The translations under genes were made by a program, and so were the position numbers. A stretch of 40,424 nucleotides of DNA from Acidobacteria bacterium 13_1_20CM_3_53_8 (lineage in GTDB: Bacteria; Acidobacteriota; Blastocatellia; Pyrinomonadales; Pyrinomonadaceae): assembly GCA_001920415.1 (NCBI GenBank), contig MNJR01000136.1, positions 1 through 40,424 on the forward strand, in the 5' to 3' direction. Numbering within the stretch: the first letter of the stretch is position 1; every line of letters starts with the position of its first letter. Positions 23,201 to 30,904 of the stretch are shown here, piece after piece. Below the pieces are notes generated by a model, which saw only the letters and a program-made list of their open reading frames with translations, ran no database searches and was not told the origin of the DNA.

Positions 23201-24976
23201 TTGCTTCGAGGCATCTTTCGCACGAAAAATCTGGACGACATTCTGGCGGTGGCGGGCGGCCCGCAGTTCGCCCTGAAACGCACGCTTGGCGCATTCAACA
23301 TCACGCTGCTAGGCATAGGCGCGATCATAGGCGCTGGCATCTTCGCAACCGTAGGCACGGCTGCGGCGGGCGATGCTAGCCGTCCGGGCGCGGGGCCTTC
23401 GCTGATGCTCTCGTTCGTTATCACGGCAATCGTCTGCGGCTTCACGGCGCTCTGCTACGCGGAGTTCGCTTCGATGGTTCCGATTTCCGGTTCGGCCTAC
23501 ACATACTCTTACGCCACTCTGGGCGAACTCGTCGCATGGATTATCGGATGGGATTTGATTATTGAGTACGCCGTAGGCAACGTCGCTGTCGCTATCAGTT
23601 GGGCTAACTACTTTCGCACGCTTATGGACGGCGTTGGCATACACATTCCTGCATGGTTGGGGACTGATTACCGCACTGCGGCCAAGCTAGCGGAGACCAA
23701 TCCTGCCGCGTATGCAGAGCAGTTCGGAAGCGCGCCGCACATCTTCGGCCACGCGATTATCTTCAATCTGCTTGCCTTCGGCATCGTCGCGTTAATCACT
23801 ATAGTTCTGGTGTGGGGCATCAAGGAGAGCGCGGAATTCAACGCCGGTATGGTGATGGTGAAGATAATCGTGCTGCTCTTCTTCATAGGCATGGCGCTCT
23901 ATTACGTTTCGCCATCGAAGATGATGGTCAACTATCATCCGTTTCAACCGACGGGCTGGCACGGCACGCTTGCCGCAGCCGCTGTGGTCTTCTTCGCCTA
24001 CATAGGTTTCGACGCCGTCTCGACCGTAGCGGAAGAGTGCAAGAATCCTGCGCGCGATCTGCCCATTGGCATCATAGCATCGCTAGGCATCTGCACAATC
24101 TTTTACGTTGTGGTCGCAGCCGTTTTCACAGGAATAATTCCTTACAACGAACTCGTCCAGAAATTATCGAACGAGCAGGCAGAGCCTCTGACTATGGCAC
24201 TCTCGCACGTTGCGCCGCAGGGCGTGACGTGGCCCAGCACGATTGTCGCTTTCGGCTCTGTGGTGGCGCACACGGCTGTGCTGCTGGTGTTTCAGTTGGG
24301 GCAGCCGCGCATCTTCTTCTCAATGGCTAGGGACGGATTGCTGCCTTCTGTTTTTGCGAGCGTGCATCCCAGATTCAAGACGCCGCACGTGACTACGATT
24401 ATAACGGGCGTGCTGGTCGGCGGCTTCGCCGCTTTTATGAGCATTGACGAGATGGTTGACCTGACGAACATAGGAACGCTCTTCGCATTCATCCTCGTCT
24501 GCATAGGCATAATCATACTGCGCTACAAAGACCCTACCAGACACAGGCCGTTTCGCGTGCCCCTTGGCCCATGGATTTTCCCAATGCTCGGCGCTGTCTC
24601 CTGCTTCTTCCTGATGTACTACCTGCCGCCCGCTTCGTGGTGGCGATTCGTAGGCTGGCTAGTGCTTGGTCTTTCCATCTACACCTCTTTCGGCTACACG
24701 CACAGCGCAATCGGAATGAAGATAGGGCGGCCATCGCGCGCTCCGTTTCCATTGAAACTAGCCTCGCTCGGATTCCTGTCAACTGCAATTGGTCTCTTCA
24801 CAATCCCGCACGACGCAGGGCCACGCACACTCTTGCGAGAAGCGATGACGGCTGGCGAGGATCACAACCGGGCGTTGATTGGCCTTGCGCTCATTGCTGT
24901 GGGACTGTTGCTTGGCATCGCGGGGTCTGTCATGGGAACTTCACAAAACATGAGCGGGGCAGACGATGCGTCTTGA
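23201..24976 (+). CDS. APC-superfamily amino-acid permease (cationic amino acid transporter-like)
   Basis: The protein has 591 residues and about 12-14 membrane segments. TTG 23201 is preceded by AGGAG about 9 nt upstream. The APC substrate loop GIGAIIGAGIFATVGTAA in helix 1 and FFAYIGFDAVSTVAEE in helix 6 are typical of CAT-type transporters (COG0531). The RYKDPTRHRPFRVPLGP segment before the last helices also fits. It imports amino acids, coupled to H+ or by exchange. It is 19 nt upstream of a saccharopine-dehydrogenase-like enzyme, so a common operon for amino-acid (perhaps lysine) use is likely. Hairpin H15 lies in its leader. Confidence 0.92.
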   Translation: MLRGIFRTKNLDDILAVAGGPQFALKRTLGAFNITLLGIGAIIGAGIFATVGTAAAGDASRPGAGPSLMLSFVITAIVCGFTALCYAEFASMVPISGSAYTYSYATLGELVAWIIGWDLIIEYAVGNVAVAISWANYFRTLMDGVGIHIPAWLGTDYRTAAKLAETNPAAYAEQFGSAPHIFGHAIIFNLLAFGIVALITIVLVWGIKESAEFNAGMVMVKIIVLLFFIGMALYYVSPSKMMVNYHPFQPTGWHGTLAAAAVVFFAYIGFDAVSTVAEECKNPARDLPIGIIASLGICTIFYVVVAAVFTGIIPYNELVQKLSNEQAEPLTMALSHVAPQGVTWPSTIVAFGSVVAHTAVLLVFQLGQPRIFFSMARDGLLPSVFASVHPRFKTPHVTTIITGVLVGGFAAFMSIDEMVDLTNIGTLFAFILVCIGIIILRYKDPTRHRPFRVPLGPWIFPMLGAVSCFFLMYYLPPASWWRFVGWLVLGLSIYTSFGYTHSAIGMKIGRPSRAPFPLKLASLGFLSTAIGLFTIPHDAGPRTLLREAMTAGEDHNRALIGLALIAVGLLLGIAGSVMGTSQNMSGADDAS

Positions 24977-24995
24977 GAGTGGAGAGTAAGTTTAA

Positions 24996-26144
24996 ATGAA
25001 GATTCTGGTGCTCGGCGCGGGGCGCATGGGGCTAGGCGCGGCTTACGATCTGGCGCACAGCCGTCAAGTTGAAGCCGTGACGGTCGCGGACATTGATCTG
25101 GAACGGGCGCGAGCGGTCGCTGCGACAATCGGAAGCGATAAGATTAGCGCTGCCGAGATTGATGTTGATAATGAGCTTGCCGTTTCAGCTTTGATGCGCG
25201 GCCATGATTCTGCGATAAGCTGCGTCACATACTTTCACAACTTGAAGCTTGCACGCGCCGCCATAGAAGCGCGCGTAAACTTCTGCGATCTGGGCGGCAA
25301 CAACTCTGTCGTTGATGCGGAATTAGCTCTGGACGAAGAGGCGCGTGCCGCTCGAATCAACATCATACCGGACTGTGGACTCGCGCCCGGCATGGTCTCA
25401 GTGCTCGTCGCGCAGGGAGCGCAAGCGTTCGATGAGCTTGAAGAGGTGCACATCCGCGTTGGCGGCCTTCCTCAAAATCCGCGCCCGCCGCTCAATTATC
25501 AGATAGTCTTCTCGGTCGAAGGCTTAATCAACGAGTACGTCGAGCGAGCGCGCGTCATACGCGATGGCCGAATCGTAGAGGTTGATTCTATGACGGAGAT
25601 TGAGACTTTCGACTTTCCTTCATTCGGCAACGTGGAAGCCTTTCAGACTTCGGGCGGCACTTCGACGCTGCCGGAGACTTTCTTAGGGAGCGTGCGCGAG
25701 CTTGATTACAAAACAATTCGCTACCCCGGCCACTGCGCGCAATTCAAGCTGCTGATTGATTTGGGTCTTGCAAGCAGTGAAATGATCGAAGTTGATGGCG
25801 CGCGCGTAAGCCCACGTCGAGTGCTCGGCGATATGTTGCTTCGTCATCTGCCTGCGGATGAACCCGACCTCGTTCTCATCCTCGTAGAGTTTCGCGGAAT
25901 CTCTAAAAATAGAAGTCAGACGCTGCGTTATCACATCATTGACCGCTTCGACCCGGAAACGGGCTTGAGCGCGATGATGCGCACGACAGCATTTCCCGCT
26001 TCAATCATCGCGCAGATGATGGCGCGCGGCGACATAGAACAGAAAGGCGCAATCCCGCAGGAGCGTTGCGTCCCGCCGGATTCATTCGTCGAAGAGCTTG
26101 CCGCGCGCAATATAAATCTGATGAAAAGTATCAACGAAGACTGA
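24996..26144 (+). CDS. Saccharopine dehydrogenase-like NAD(P)-dependent oxidoreductase
   Basis: The protein has 382 residues. The Rossmann start MKILVLGAGRMGLGAAYDLA carries GAGRMG. Further family blocks are AISCVTYFHNLKLARAAIEA, FCDLGGNNSVVDAELALDEE, NIIPDCGLAPGMVSVLV and TIRYPGHCAQFKLLIDLGL. The C-terminal substrate domain matches saccharopine/lysine dehydrogenase relatives. The precise substrate is not settled; lysine or saccharopine is a guess supported by the upstream amino-acid permease. GGAGAG lies about 8-10 nt before ATG 24996. Cytoplasmic. Confidence 0.88.
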   Translation: MKILVLGAGRMGLGAAYDLAHSRQVEAVTVADIDLERARAVAATIGSDKISAAEIDVDNELAVSALMRGHDSAISCVTYFHNLKLARAAIEARVNFCDLGGNNSVVDAELALDEEARAARINIIPDCGLAPGMVSVLVAQGAQAFDELEEVHIRVGGLPQNPRPPLNYQIVFSVEGLINEYVERARVIRDGRIVEVDSMTEIETFDFPSFGNVEAFQTSGGTSTLPETFLGSVRELDYKTIRYPGHCAQFKLLIDLGLASSEMIEVDGARVSPRRVLGDMLLRHLPADEPDLVLILVEFRGISKNRSQTLRYHIIDRFDPETGLSAMMRTTAFPASIIAQMMARGDIEQKGAIPQERCVPPDSFVEELAARNINLMKSINED

Positions 26145-26183
26145 TTGAAGGATTAAGCAGAAAAAGCTCAACGCTTGTATCTA

Positions 26184-26621
26184 TCAGATAAAGAGTTCGG
26201 GTGAGACATGAAAAAATTCGGCTAGAGCTTTCGCCTGCGCCTTGCTAATGCCGCGTTTGCCATTGACGACTTCCGAAGCAACGCCCTTCGAGCCGAAGAG
26301 ATGCCAGAGATCGCGCTGTTTAAGTCCCCGTGCCGCCATCAGTTCTCTAAGAACCTCATGCGGGGTCGCTTCTCCTATGTGATAAAATTTCTGCTCGAAC
26401 TCCTGAATAAGATGTACTAAGAGCTTAAGTAAAGTTTCCTCTTCTGGCGTGAGATTATCGCCCTTCTCGATCAGTTTTCTGGCTTCGAGAAGCATACGAT
26501 TATTCTCTTCTTCTGTTTCGATTCGAACGGGCAGCACTCTGGCAAGCAGCCTGCCGTATCTTTGCGGGCTTAGCTTAACGGTCGCAGCCCTTCTTCCACT
26601 TTGCTTTATCGTATTCCGCAT
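26184..26621 (-). CDS. higA: HigA-type antitoxin, HTH (Xre) protein
   Basis: The protein has 145 residues. A C-terminal Xre helix-turn-helix (VLRELMAARGLKQRDLWHLF, VVNGKRGISKAQAKALAEFF) follows a helical N-terminal half with NLTPEEETLLKLLVHLIQEF. This is the COG5499 layout found with HigB toxins. The start (ATG 26621) lies 47 nt inside the toxin gene, so the two are co-translated. It should bind the toxin and repress the operon through an upstream operator, perhaps the palindrome at 26957. Confidence 0.85.
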   Translation of the reverse strand: MRNTIKQSGRRAATVKLSPQRYGRLLARVLPVRIETEEENNRMLLEARKLIEKGDNLTPEEETLLKLLVHLIQEFEQKFYHIGEATPHEVLRELMAARGLKQRDLWHLFGSKGVASEVVNGKRGISKAQAKALAEFFHVSPELFI

Positions 26622-26874
26622 GGGTCAAAACTTTCTCAATAGATACAGTTTGTGTTCGATAATTAATCTTAGTAATTAATCTGTAATGATTGCCTTTGAT
26701 ATTAAATACTGTGCAAGTGCCAACTGCGTCCGCATGCGAATAAATTTGTCTAATTTCAATTATATTTTTCCACCTAGCCTTGCTTGTTGCTTTAATCCAA
26801 ACATTCAAAGAAGACCGGACATCAGGATGCTGTTCAATAAAGAGATTGATTACTACCAAACCAATAATATTCAT
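26575..26874 (-). CDS. higB: HigB-type mRNA interferase toxin
   Basis: The protein has 99 residues from ATG 26874. The frame also has ATG 26901, but AGGAG lies between them and supports the internal start (MNIIGLVVINLFIEQHPDV). The RelE-like core of the COG4680 family is visible: LNVWIKATSKARWKNIIEIR, FNIKGNHYRLITKINYRTQT and VLTHAEYDKAKWK. HigB cuts mRNA at the ribosome (family knowledge). The order is toxin first, antitoxin second, with overlap, typical for HigBA. GC is clearly lower than in neighbours, which suggests transfer. Confidence 0.88.
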   Translation of the reverse strand: MNIIGLVVINLFIEQHPDVRSSLNVWIKATSKARWKNIIEIRQIYSHADAVGTCTVFNIKGNHYRLITKINYRTQTVSIEKVLTHAEYDKAKWKKGCDR

Positions 26875-26956
26875 TAGATATTTTTCTCCTGTGATAAACA
26901 ATTACTTTCATTTCTTTAATCACCTCTTTGAATTTAAGCTAACTTTTATAGATAAA

Positions 26957-26975
26957 GGTTCTCATAAAGAGAACC
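26957..26975. promoter_or_regulatory. Possible HigA operator between higBA and cstA
   Basis: GGTTCTC (26957-26963), a 5-nt spacer and the exact reverse complement GAGAACC (26969-26975). It lies 83 nt upstream of higB and 72 nt upstream of cstA in the divergent gap. Its size suits an Xre-dimer site. A small terminator is unlikely because no gene ends here. Confidence 0.4.
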
Positions 26976-27046
26976 AAATTGTCAAACCTACTTATTGCGT
27001 TTTTACAGGCGCATAGATAGTCTTACAGCACGGAGGATGAAATCTG

Positions 27047-28918
27047 ATGAACGCTCTGCCAATCATAGTCGGCGCGCTGTGCGTGATGGCGATTGCGTAC
27101 CGCTACTATTCCGCTTTCATCGCGGCGAAGGTCTTGGCGTTGGACGACACGCGCCCTGTGCCCTCTAAGACCATGTACGACGGGCACAACTATTATCCTA
27201 CGAACAAGTGGGTGCTGTTCGGCCACCACTTCGCGGCAATCTCCGGCGCTGGCCCACTGATTGGGCCTGTGCTCGCTGCTCAGTTCGGATTCTTGCCGGG
27301 CTTGCTGTGGCTTGTGATAGGCGTCTGCTTGGGCGGCGCAGTTCACGATTTCATGATTCTCTCTGCGAGCATTCGTCGCAAAGGAAAATCGCTTGCCGAG
27401 ATTGCGCGCACGGAGATTAGCGGACTATCGGGCATCGTCGCGGGCATAGCGATTCTCTTCATAGTAGTCATAGCGCTAGCAGGTCTGGGACTCGTTGTCG
27501 TTAACGCCCTGGCCGAATCCCCGTGGGGTACGTTCACCGTTGGCTTCACAATCCCGCTCGCGCTCTTCATGGGATTTTACATGTACCGCTTTCGCAAAGG
27601 TCGCATTGCGGAGGCGAGCGTAATCGGTGTCGTAGGACTTCTACTCGCTGTCTTTCTAGGTGGTCGCATAGCTGATTCGTCTTGGGCTGCATCGTTCACA
27701 TTTTCAAAACACACCGTCACCTTGATGATGGCCGCTTACGGTTTCATCGCTTCGGTGCTTCCCGTCTGGATGCTCTTGTGCCCGCGCGATTACCTTTCGT
27801 CATACTTGAAAATCGGCACGGTCGCTTTTCTTATTCTAGGAGTAATTCTCGTTCATCCGAATTTGCAGATGCCAGCCACCACGCCTTTCGTAGCCGGTGG
27901 CGGGCCAGTTATTCCCGGCAAAGTCTATCCGTTCGTCTTCATCACGATTGCGTGCGGCGCAATCAGCGGCTTTCACGCGCTAATCAGTTCGGGCACTACG
28001 CCGAAGATGATTGCTAAAGAGACTGACGCTCGCGTGATAGGCTACGGCGGAATGTTGATGGAGGGAGTCGTAGGCGTTGTTGCGCTCATTGCCGCGACCT
28101 CACTTTTTCCGGGCGACTATTTCGCAATCAATACGCAGCAGGCGACAGACGCGCAACGGGCAGCATACGTTCGCATGGTTGACGAGCACACGGCGCAAGG
28201 GTTCGATCTTCAGCCCAAAGAGATTGACCGTCTGGAAGCGGAATCCGGCGAGAGAAATCTGAAAGGTCGCACGGGCGGCGCTGTTACTCTCGCTCTCGGC
28301 ATAGCGAAAATTTTCGATGCCATCCCAGGTTTTCGCGGGCTTATGAAATACTGGTATCACTTCGCCATAATGTTCGAAGCACTCTTCATCCTGACAACGA
28401 TTGACACGGGCACACGCGTCGCACGCTTCCTCGTAGGAGAATTCGGCGGAAGATTTTATCGAAAATTCGAGGAGCCTAACTGGCAACCCGGTGCAATCGT
28501 CACCACTGTGCTCGTCGTCGCTGGCTGGGCTGCGTTCATCTGGTCAGGCTCAATCTCAACCATCTGGCCCATGTTCGGCATAGCCAACCAACTCCTCGCC
28601 GCAGTCGCCCTGTGCGTAGCAACAACAGTCATCATAAACTCAGGCCGCGCACGCTACAGTTGGGTAACACTTGTGCCGCTCTCCTTCGTAGGCTCTACCA
28701 CGCTAGTCGCCGGATGGGAATCAATCACAGACATCTTCTGGCCCATGACGCAAATCCCTCAAACCGCCACGCAAGGCTACATCAACTCCACACTAACGGC
28801 CATCATAATGGTCGCAGCTGTCGTAGTCATGGCTGACTCAATCCGACGCTGGGTAGGCGGCGGCAAGCGACCTGAAACAATATCGGAATCGAGTCTGGCT
28901 GAGGCCGGAACGATCTAA
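27047..28918 (+). CDS. cstA: Carbon starvation protein A (CstA-family peptide/pyruvate transporter)
   Basis: The protein has 623 residues and about 16 membrane segments. CstA hallmarks are [94 protein letters not shown] and [23 protein letters not shown] 27047 has GGAGG about 11 nt upstream. CstA proteins import pyruvate or peptides when carbon is short (family knowledge). The substrate here is not decided by sequence. Confidence 0.96.
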   Translation: MNALPIIVGALCVMAIAYRYYSAFIAAKVLALDDTRPVPSKTMYDGHNYYPTNKWVLFGHHFAAISGAGPLIGPVLAAQFGFLPGLLWLVIGVCLGGAVHDFMILSASIRRKGKSLAEIARTEISGLSGIVAGIAILFIVVIALAGLGLVVVNALAESPWGTFTVGFTIPLALFMGFYMYRFRKGRIAEASVIGVVGLLLAVFLGGRIADSSWAASFTFSKHTVTLMMAAYGFIASVLPVWMLLCPRDYLSSYLKIGTVAFLILGVILVHPNLQMPATTPFVAGGGPVIPGKVYPFVFITIACGAISGFHALISSGTTPKMIAKETDARVIGYGGMLMEGVVGVVALIAATSLFPGDYFAINTQQATDAQRAAYVRMVDEHTAQGFDLQPKEIDRLEAESGERNLKGRTGGAVTLALGIAKIFDAIPGFRGLMKYWYHFAIMFEALFILTTIDTGTRVARFLVGEFGGRFYRKFEEPNWQPGAIVTTVLVVAGWAAFIWSGSISTIWPMFGIANQLLAAVALCVATTVIINSGRARYSWVTLVPLSFVGSTTLVAGWESITDIFWPMTQIPQTATQGYINSTLTAIIMVAAVVVMADSIRRWVGGGKRPETISESSLAEAGTI

Positions 28919-29015
28919 TGGGAAGAATTAAGGAGGCTCTGGATTGACCCTGTAAGTATGCGAGATATACACTTAGGATAGGCTTATTCACTCCCGGTGG
29001 TATCGGGGAGGGCAT

Positions 29016-29246
29016 ATGATAGAAGACGCGATTGATGAGAAAGAATTAGCCTTCTTAAATGAGTTGGCGAAGTACGAGGATAAGTGGGTTGCTATTGCAA
29101 ATAATGGCGGCGAAGAGACTATTGTAGGCAGCGGTGACGATGCGGTTGAAGCTATGCGCGAGGCTGAAGAGAAAGGATTTCCAGATGCCGCCCTATTAAA
29201 ACTCCGTCGCTTTGACAGGGCTTATGTCCCGACACTGCTAACTTAA
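29016..29246 (+). CDS. DUF5678-type small protein
   Basis: The protein has 76 residues. GGGAGGG lies about 4-9 nt before ATG 29016. FLNELAKYEDKWVAIANNGG, then VGSGDDAVEAMREAEEKGFPDAALLK, match the DUF5678 pattern (a strand with 'KWVAI' and a 'GDDA..A...A...G' helix). Function unknown. In many genomes such genes sit beside a retropepsin-like gene, as here. The two are convergent and overlap by 9 nt at their 3' ends. Confidence 0.8.
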   Translation: MIEDAIDEKELAFLNELAKYEDKWVAIANNGGEETIVGSGDDAVEAMREAEEKGFPDAALLKLRRFDRAYVPTLLT

Positions 29247-29666
29247 ACGGTCTTCCACCCAGAAGCAGCCGCGATAACGTTCAAAGGTAATCTTGTAGTT
29301 CTCAAAGAATCCAACCTGACCGAGCAAGCCATCCACGCCATCCGACTCAGTAAAGCCCACCTGAATCTCAATCTTATCCGGGAAATCCTGAACTTGTAAT
29401 TGAACCGTGTGAAAGTAAGCCTCAATCGGCTGTCCGCTTGCTATTCCGTCAATGCTCACGGGCTTTTCGCTTTTCATGTCTATTCCAAGACGATCAGCAA
29501 TAGAAGAGTGAAACAAGAAAACGTCCGCGCCAGAATCTACCAAACTGATTACCACCTGATGCTTCGCGCCATTAAAGAGAGTTACTTGGAGTAGCGGGCG
29601 CTTCACCCAAGACTTCGACGGCTTTGTATAGTCTGGAATCTTACGATAATCAAATCTCTTCCTCAT
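29238..29666 (-). CDS. Retropepsin-like aspartyl protease domain protein
   Basis: The protein has 142 residues. The catalytic D-S/T-G triad appears in VVISLVDSGADVFLFHSSIA. The hydrophobic-hydrophobic-Gly block GLLGQVGFFENYKITFERYR closes the fold. One such domain gives a half-site, so the active form would be a dimer. There is no signal peptide, so it is probably cytoplasmic. Substrate unknown. ATG 29666. It overlaps the end of the DUF5678 gene. Confidence 0.8.
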   Translation of the reverse strand: MRKRFDYRKIPDYTKPSKSWVKRPLLQVTLFNGAKHQVVISLVDSGADVFLFHSSIADRLGIDMKSEKPVSIDGIASGQPIEAYFHTVQLQVQDFPDKIEIQVGFTESDGVDGLLGQVGFFENYKITFERYRGCFWVEDRLS

Positions 29667-29742
29667 ACTTGTAACGCTGACTCCTTACGACTTCTACTCT
29701 TGATTTTTGGGCATGTAACTATTTCAGCTAATTCAAAGAACC

Positions 29743-30450
29743 TTACTTCTTACCTTTGTAAAATTTCTCTACTGCTTTCTTTGCCGCCTCTTCTGCTATC
29801 TTTCTATTTCTCTGAGAACTAGCCTTTGCCCTCTGCGGCTTTCCAGATTTTGGAGTTGCATATGGTGGATTTGTAAGAACAAAATCTACGTTTCCTTGTC
29901 CCACAAACGGGTCTATAACAGTCGAACGCCTGACCGTAGCTGAAGGACTGTCTGTAGCGGATGCAAGATTTTCGACGATGCTCCGTGTATAGTTATTTGG
30001 TCTTAGTCTTGGCAAAGGTTTATCTGGATTCCACTGATATGCCCCAAGTGCTTTTCCATTATCGTCAAGCAACGCAATAAGCTCTTTATTTTTGCCGAGC
30101 CTTTTCATAATGGTATGAAGAGAGGCTACAACGTTGGAATAGCCACTCAAGTCGTAACCCAAGTTAAGAAGCGCATCTCTTACCTGAACGGGCGTCATGG
30201 GCATACCGAAAGCGCTCACAATCATTCGTGTGGCATCGGTGAGACCCGTTTCTACTCCGACGCCAGTAAGAACGTCCATCATACTTTGAGGCTTCTCACC
30301 CGAATCTTCATTACCAGCCAAAGCCGACAAGCCAACGATTCCTTGCTTCAGTTGTGTAATACGCTTATCCAGCTTGGCACGCTCATCTTCCAACGTAGCA
30401 AGTTCTTTTCGCGCCGCTTCAAGCGCTTTTTTGTAATAGTCCGTGGTCAT
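29743..30450 (-). CDS. Hypothetical protein: coiled coil, winged-helix-like domain, methylase-like motif pair
   Basis: The protein has 235 residues. Residues ~5-45 form a charged coiled coil (AARKELATLEDERAKLDKRI). Residues ~68-130 (GLTDATRMIVSAFGMPMTPV, VRDALLNLGYDLSGYSNVVA, SLHTIMKRLGKNKELI) look like a HARE/winged-helix fold that senses DNA or protein. Residues ~180-197 contain DPFVGQG followed by DFVLTNPPY, resembling methyltransferase motifs I and IV but only 8 residues apart. The last 40 residues are Lys/Arg/Ala-rich. There is no full methylase domain, so catalysis is not expected. Lower GC suggests recent arrival. Confidence 0.7.
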   Translation of the reverse strand: MTTDYYKKALEAARKELATLEDERAKLDKRITQLKQGIVGLSALAGNEDSGEKPQSMMDVLTGVGVETGLTDATRMIVSAFGMPMTPVQVRDALLNLGYDLSGYSNVVASLHTIMKRLGKNKELIALLDDNGKALGAYQWNPDKPLPRLRPNNYTRSIVENLASATDSPSATVRRSTVIDPFVGQGNVDFVLTNPPYATPKSGKPQRAKASSQRNRKIAEEAAKKAVEKFYKGKK

Positions 30451-30904
30451 TGAACGGGAGTATATGACGTATGAAAGCCAGAGTCAACAAAAACTTGCAC
30501 ACGAAAGTTAAGTCTGACTTAACCGGGCGGGGATGCGGTAATCTTTAATGCCGAGAAAAAGATTGAAGCGGCGAAAATGAAGATTGCTGGCTTCAAATTG
30601 TCCATTCAATCCTTCAAGCGATTGCGAGACAAAGGTACGCCGTCTCTGGGTGAGAAGCAGAGTGAAGCGCAAGCATGATTAGCTTTCCACACAACATCGC
30701 ATACGACCATTATTCCCGCGCGGTAGACAGTCATACTCAAAATCGGCAATAATAATCTCCTTTTAGCGCGACTTAGCTTTCGTGCAGTATGAACAAGGGA
30801 TGCGCTCACATGCGTCTTCCAAGTAGCTGACTGTCCGCAAAGCCGGGCTTCGGGCATTCCCCCGCGCAATCTTCTTTAATGATACGGAAAGGAATCGGTC
30901 TATC
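30451..30904. other. 454-nt divergent gap with a gene remnant and a small palindrome
   Basis: TTAAGTC-T-GACTTAA (30508-30522) is a near-perfect operator-like palindrome 58 nt upstream of the minus-strand gene. From about 30523 to 30678 a plus-strand frame without a start codon reads DAVIFNAEKKIEAAKMKIAG and ends with TGA. It looks like the 3' relic of a lost gene, family unknown. The remainder up to hppA shows nothing I can support. Confidence 0.35.

Noticed and set aside
29860-29913. Functional adenine methyltransferase at 29743-30450
   Set aside because: Motifs I- and IV-like stretches are only 8 residues apart and no Rossmann fold length is available.
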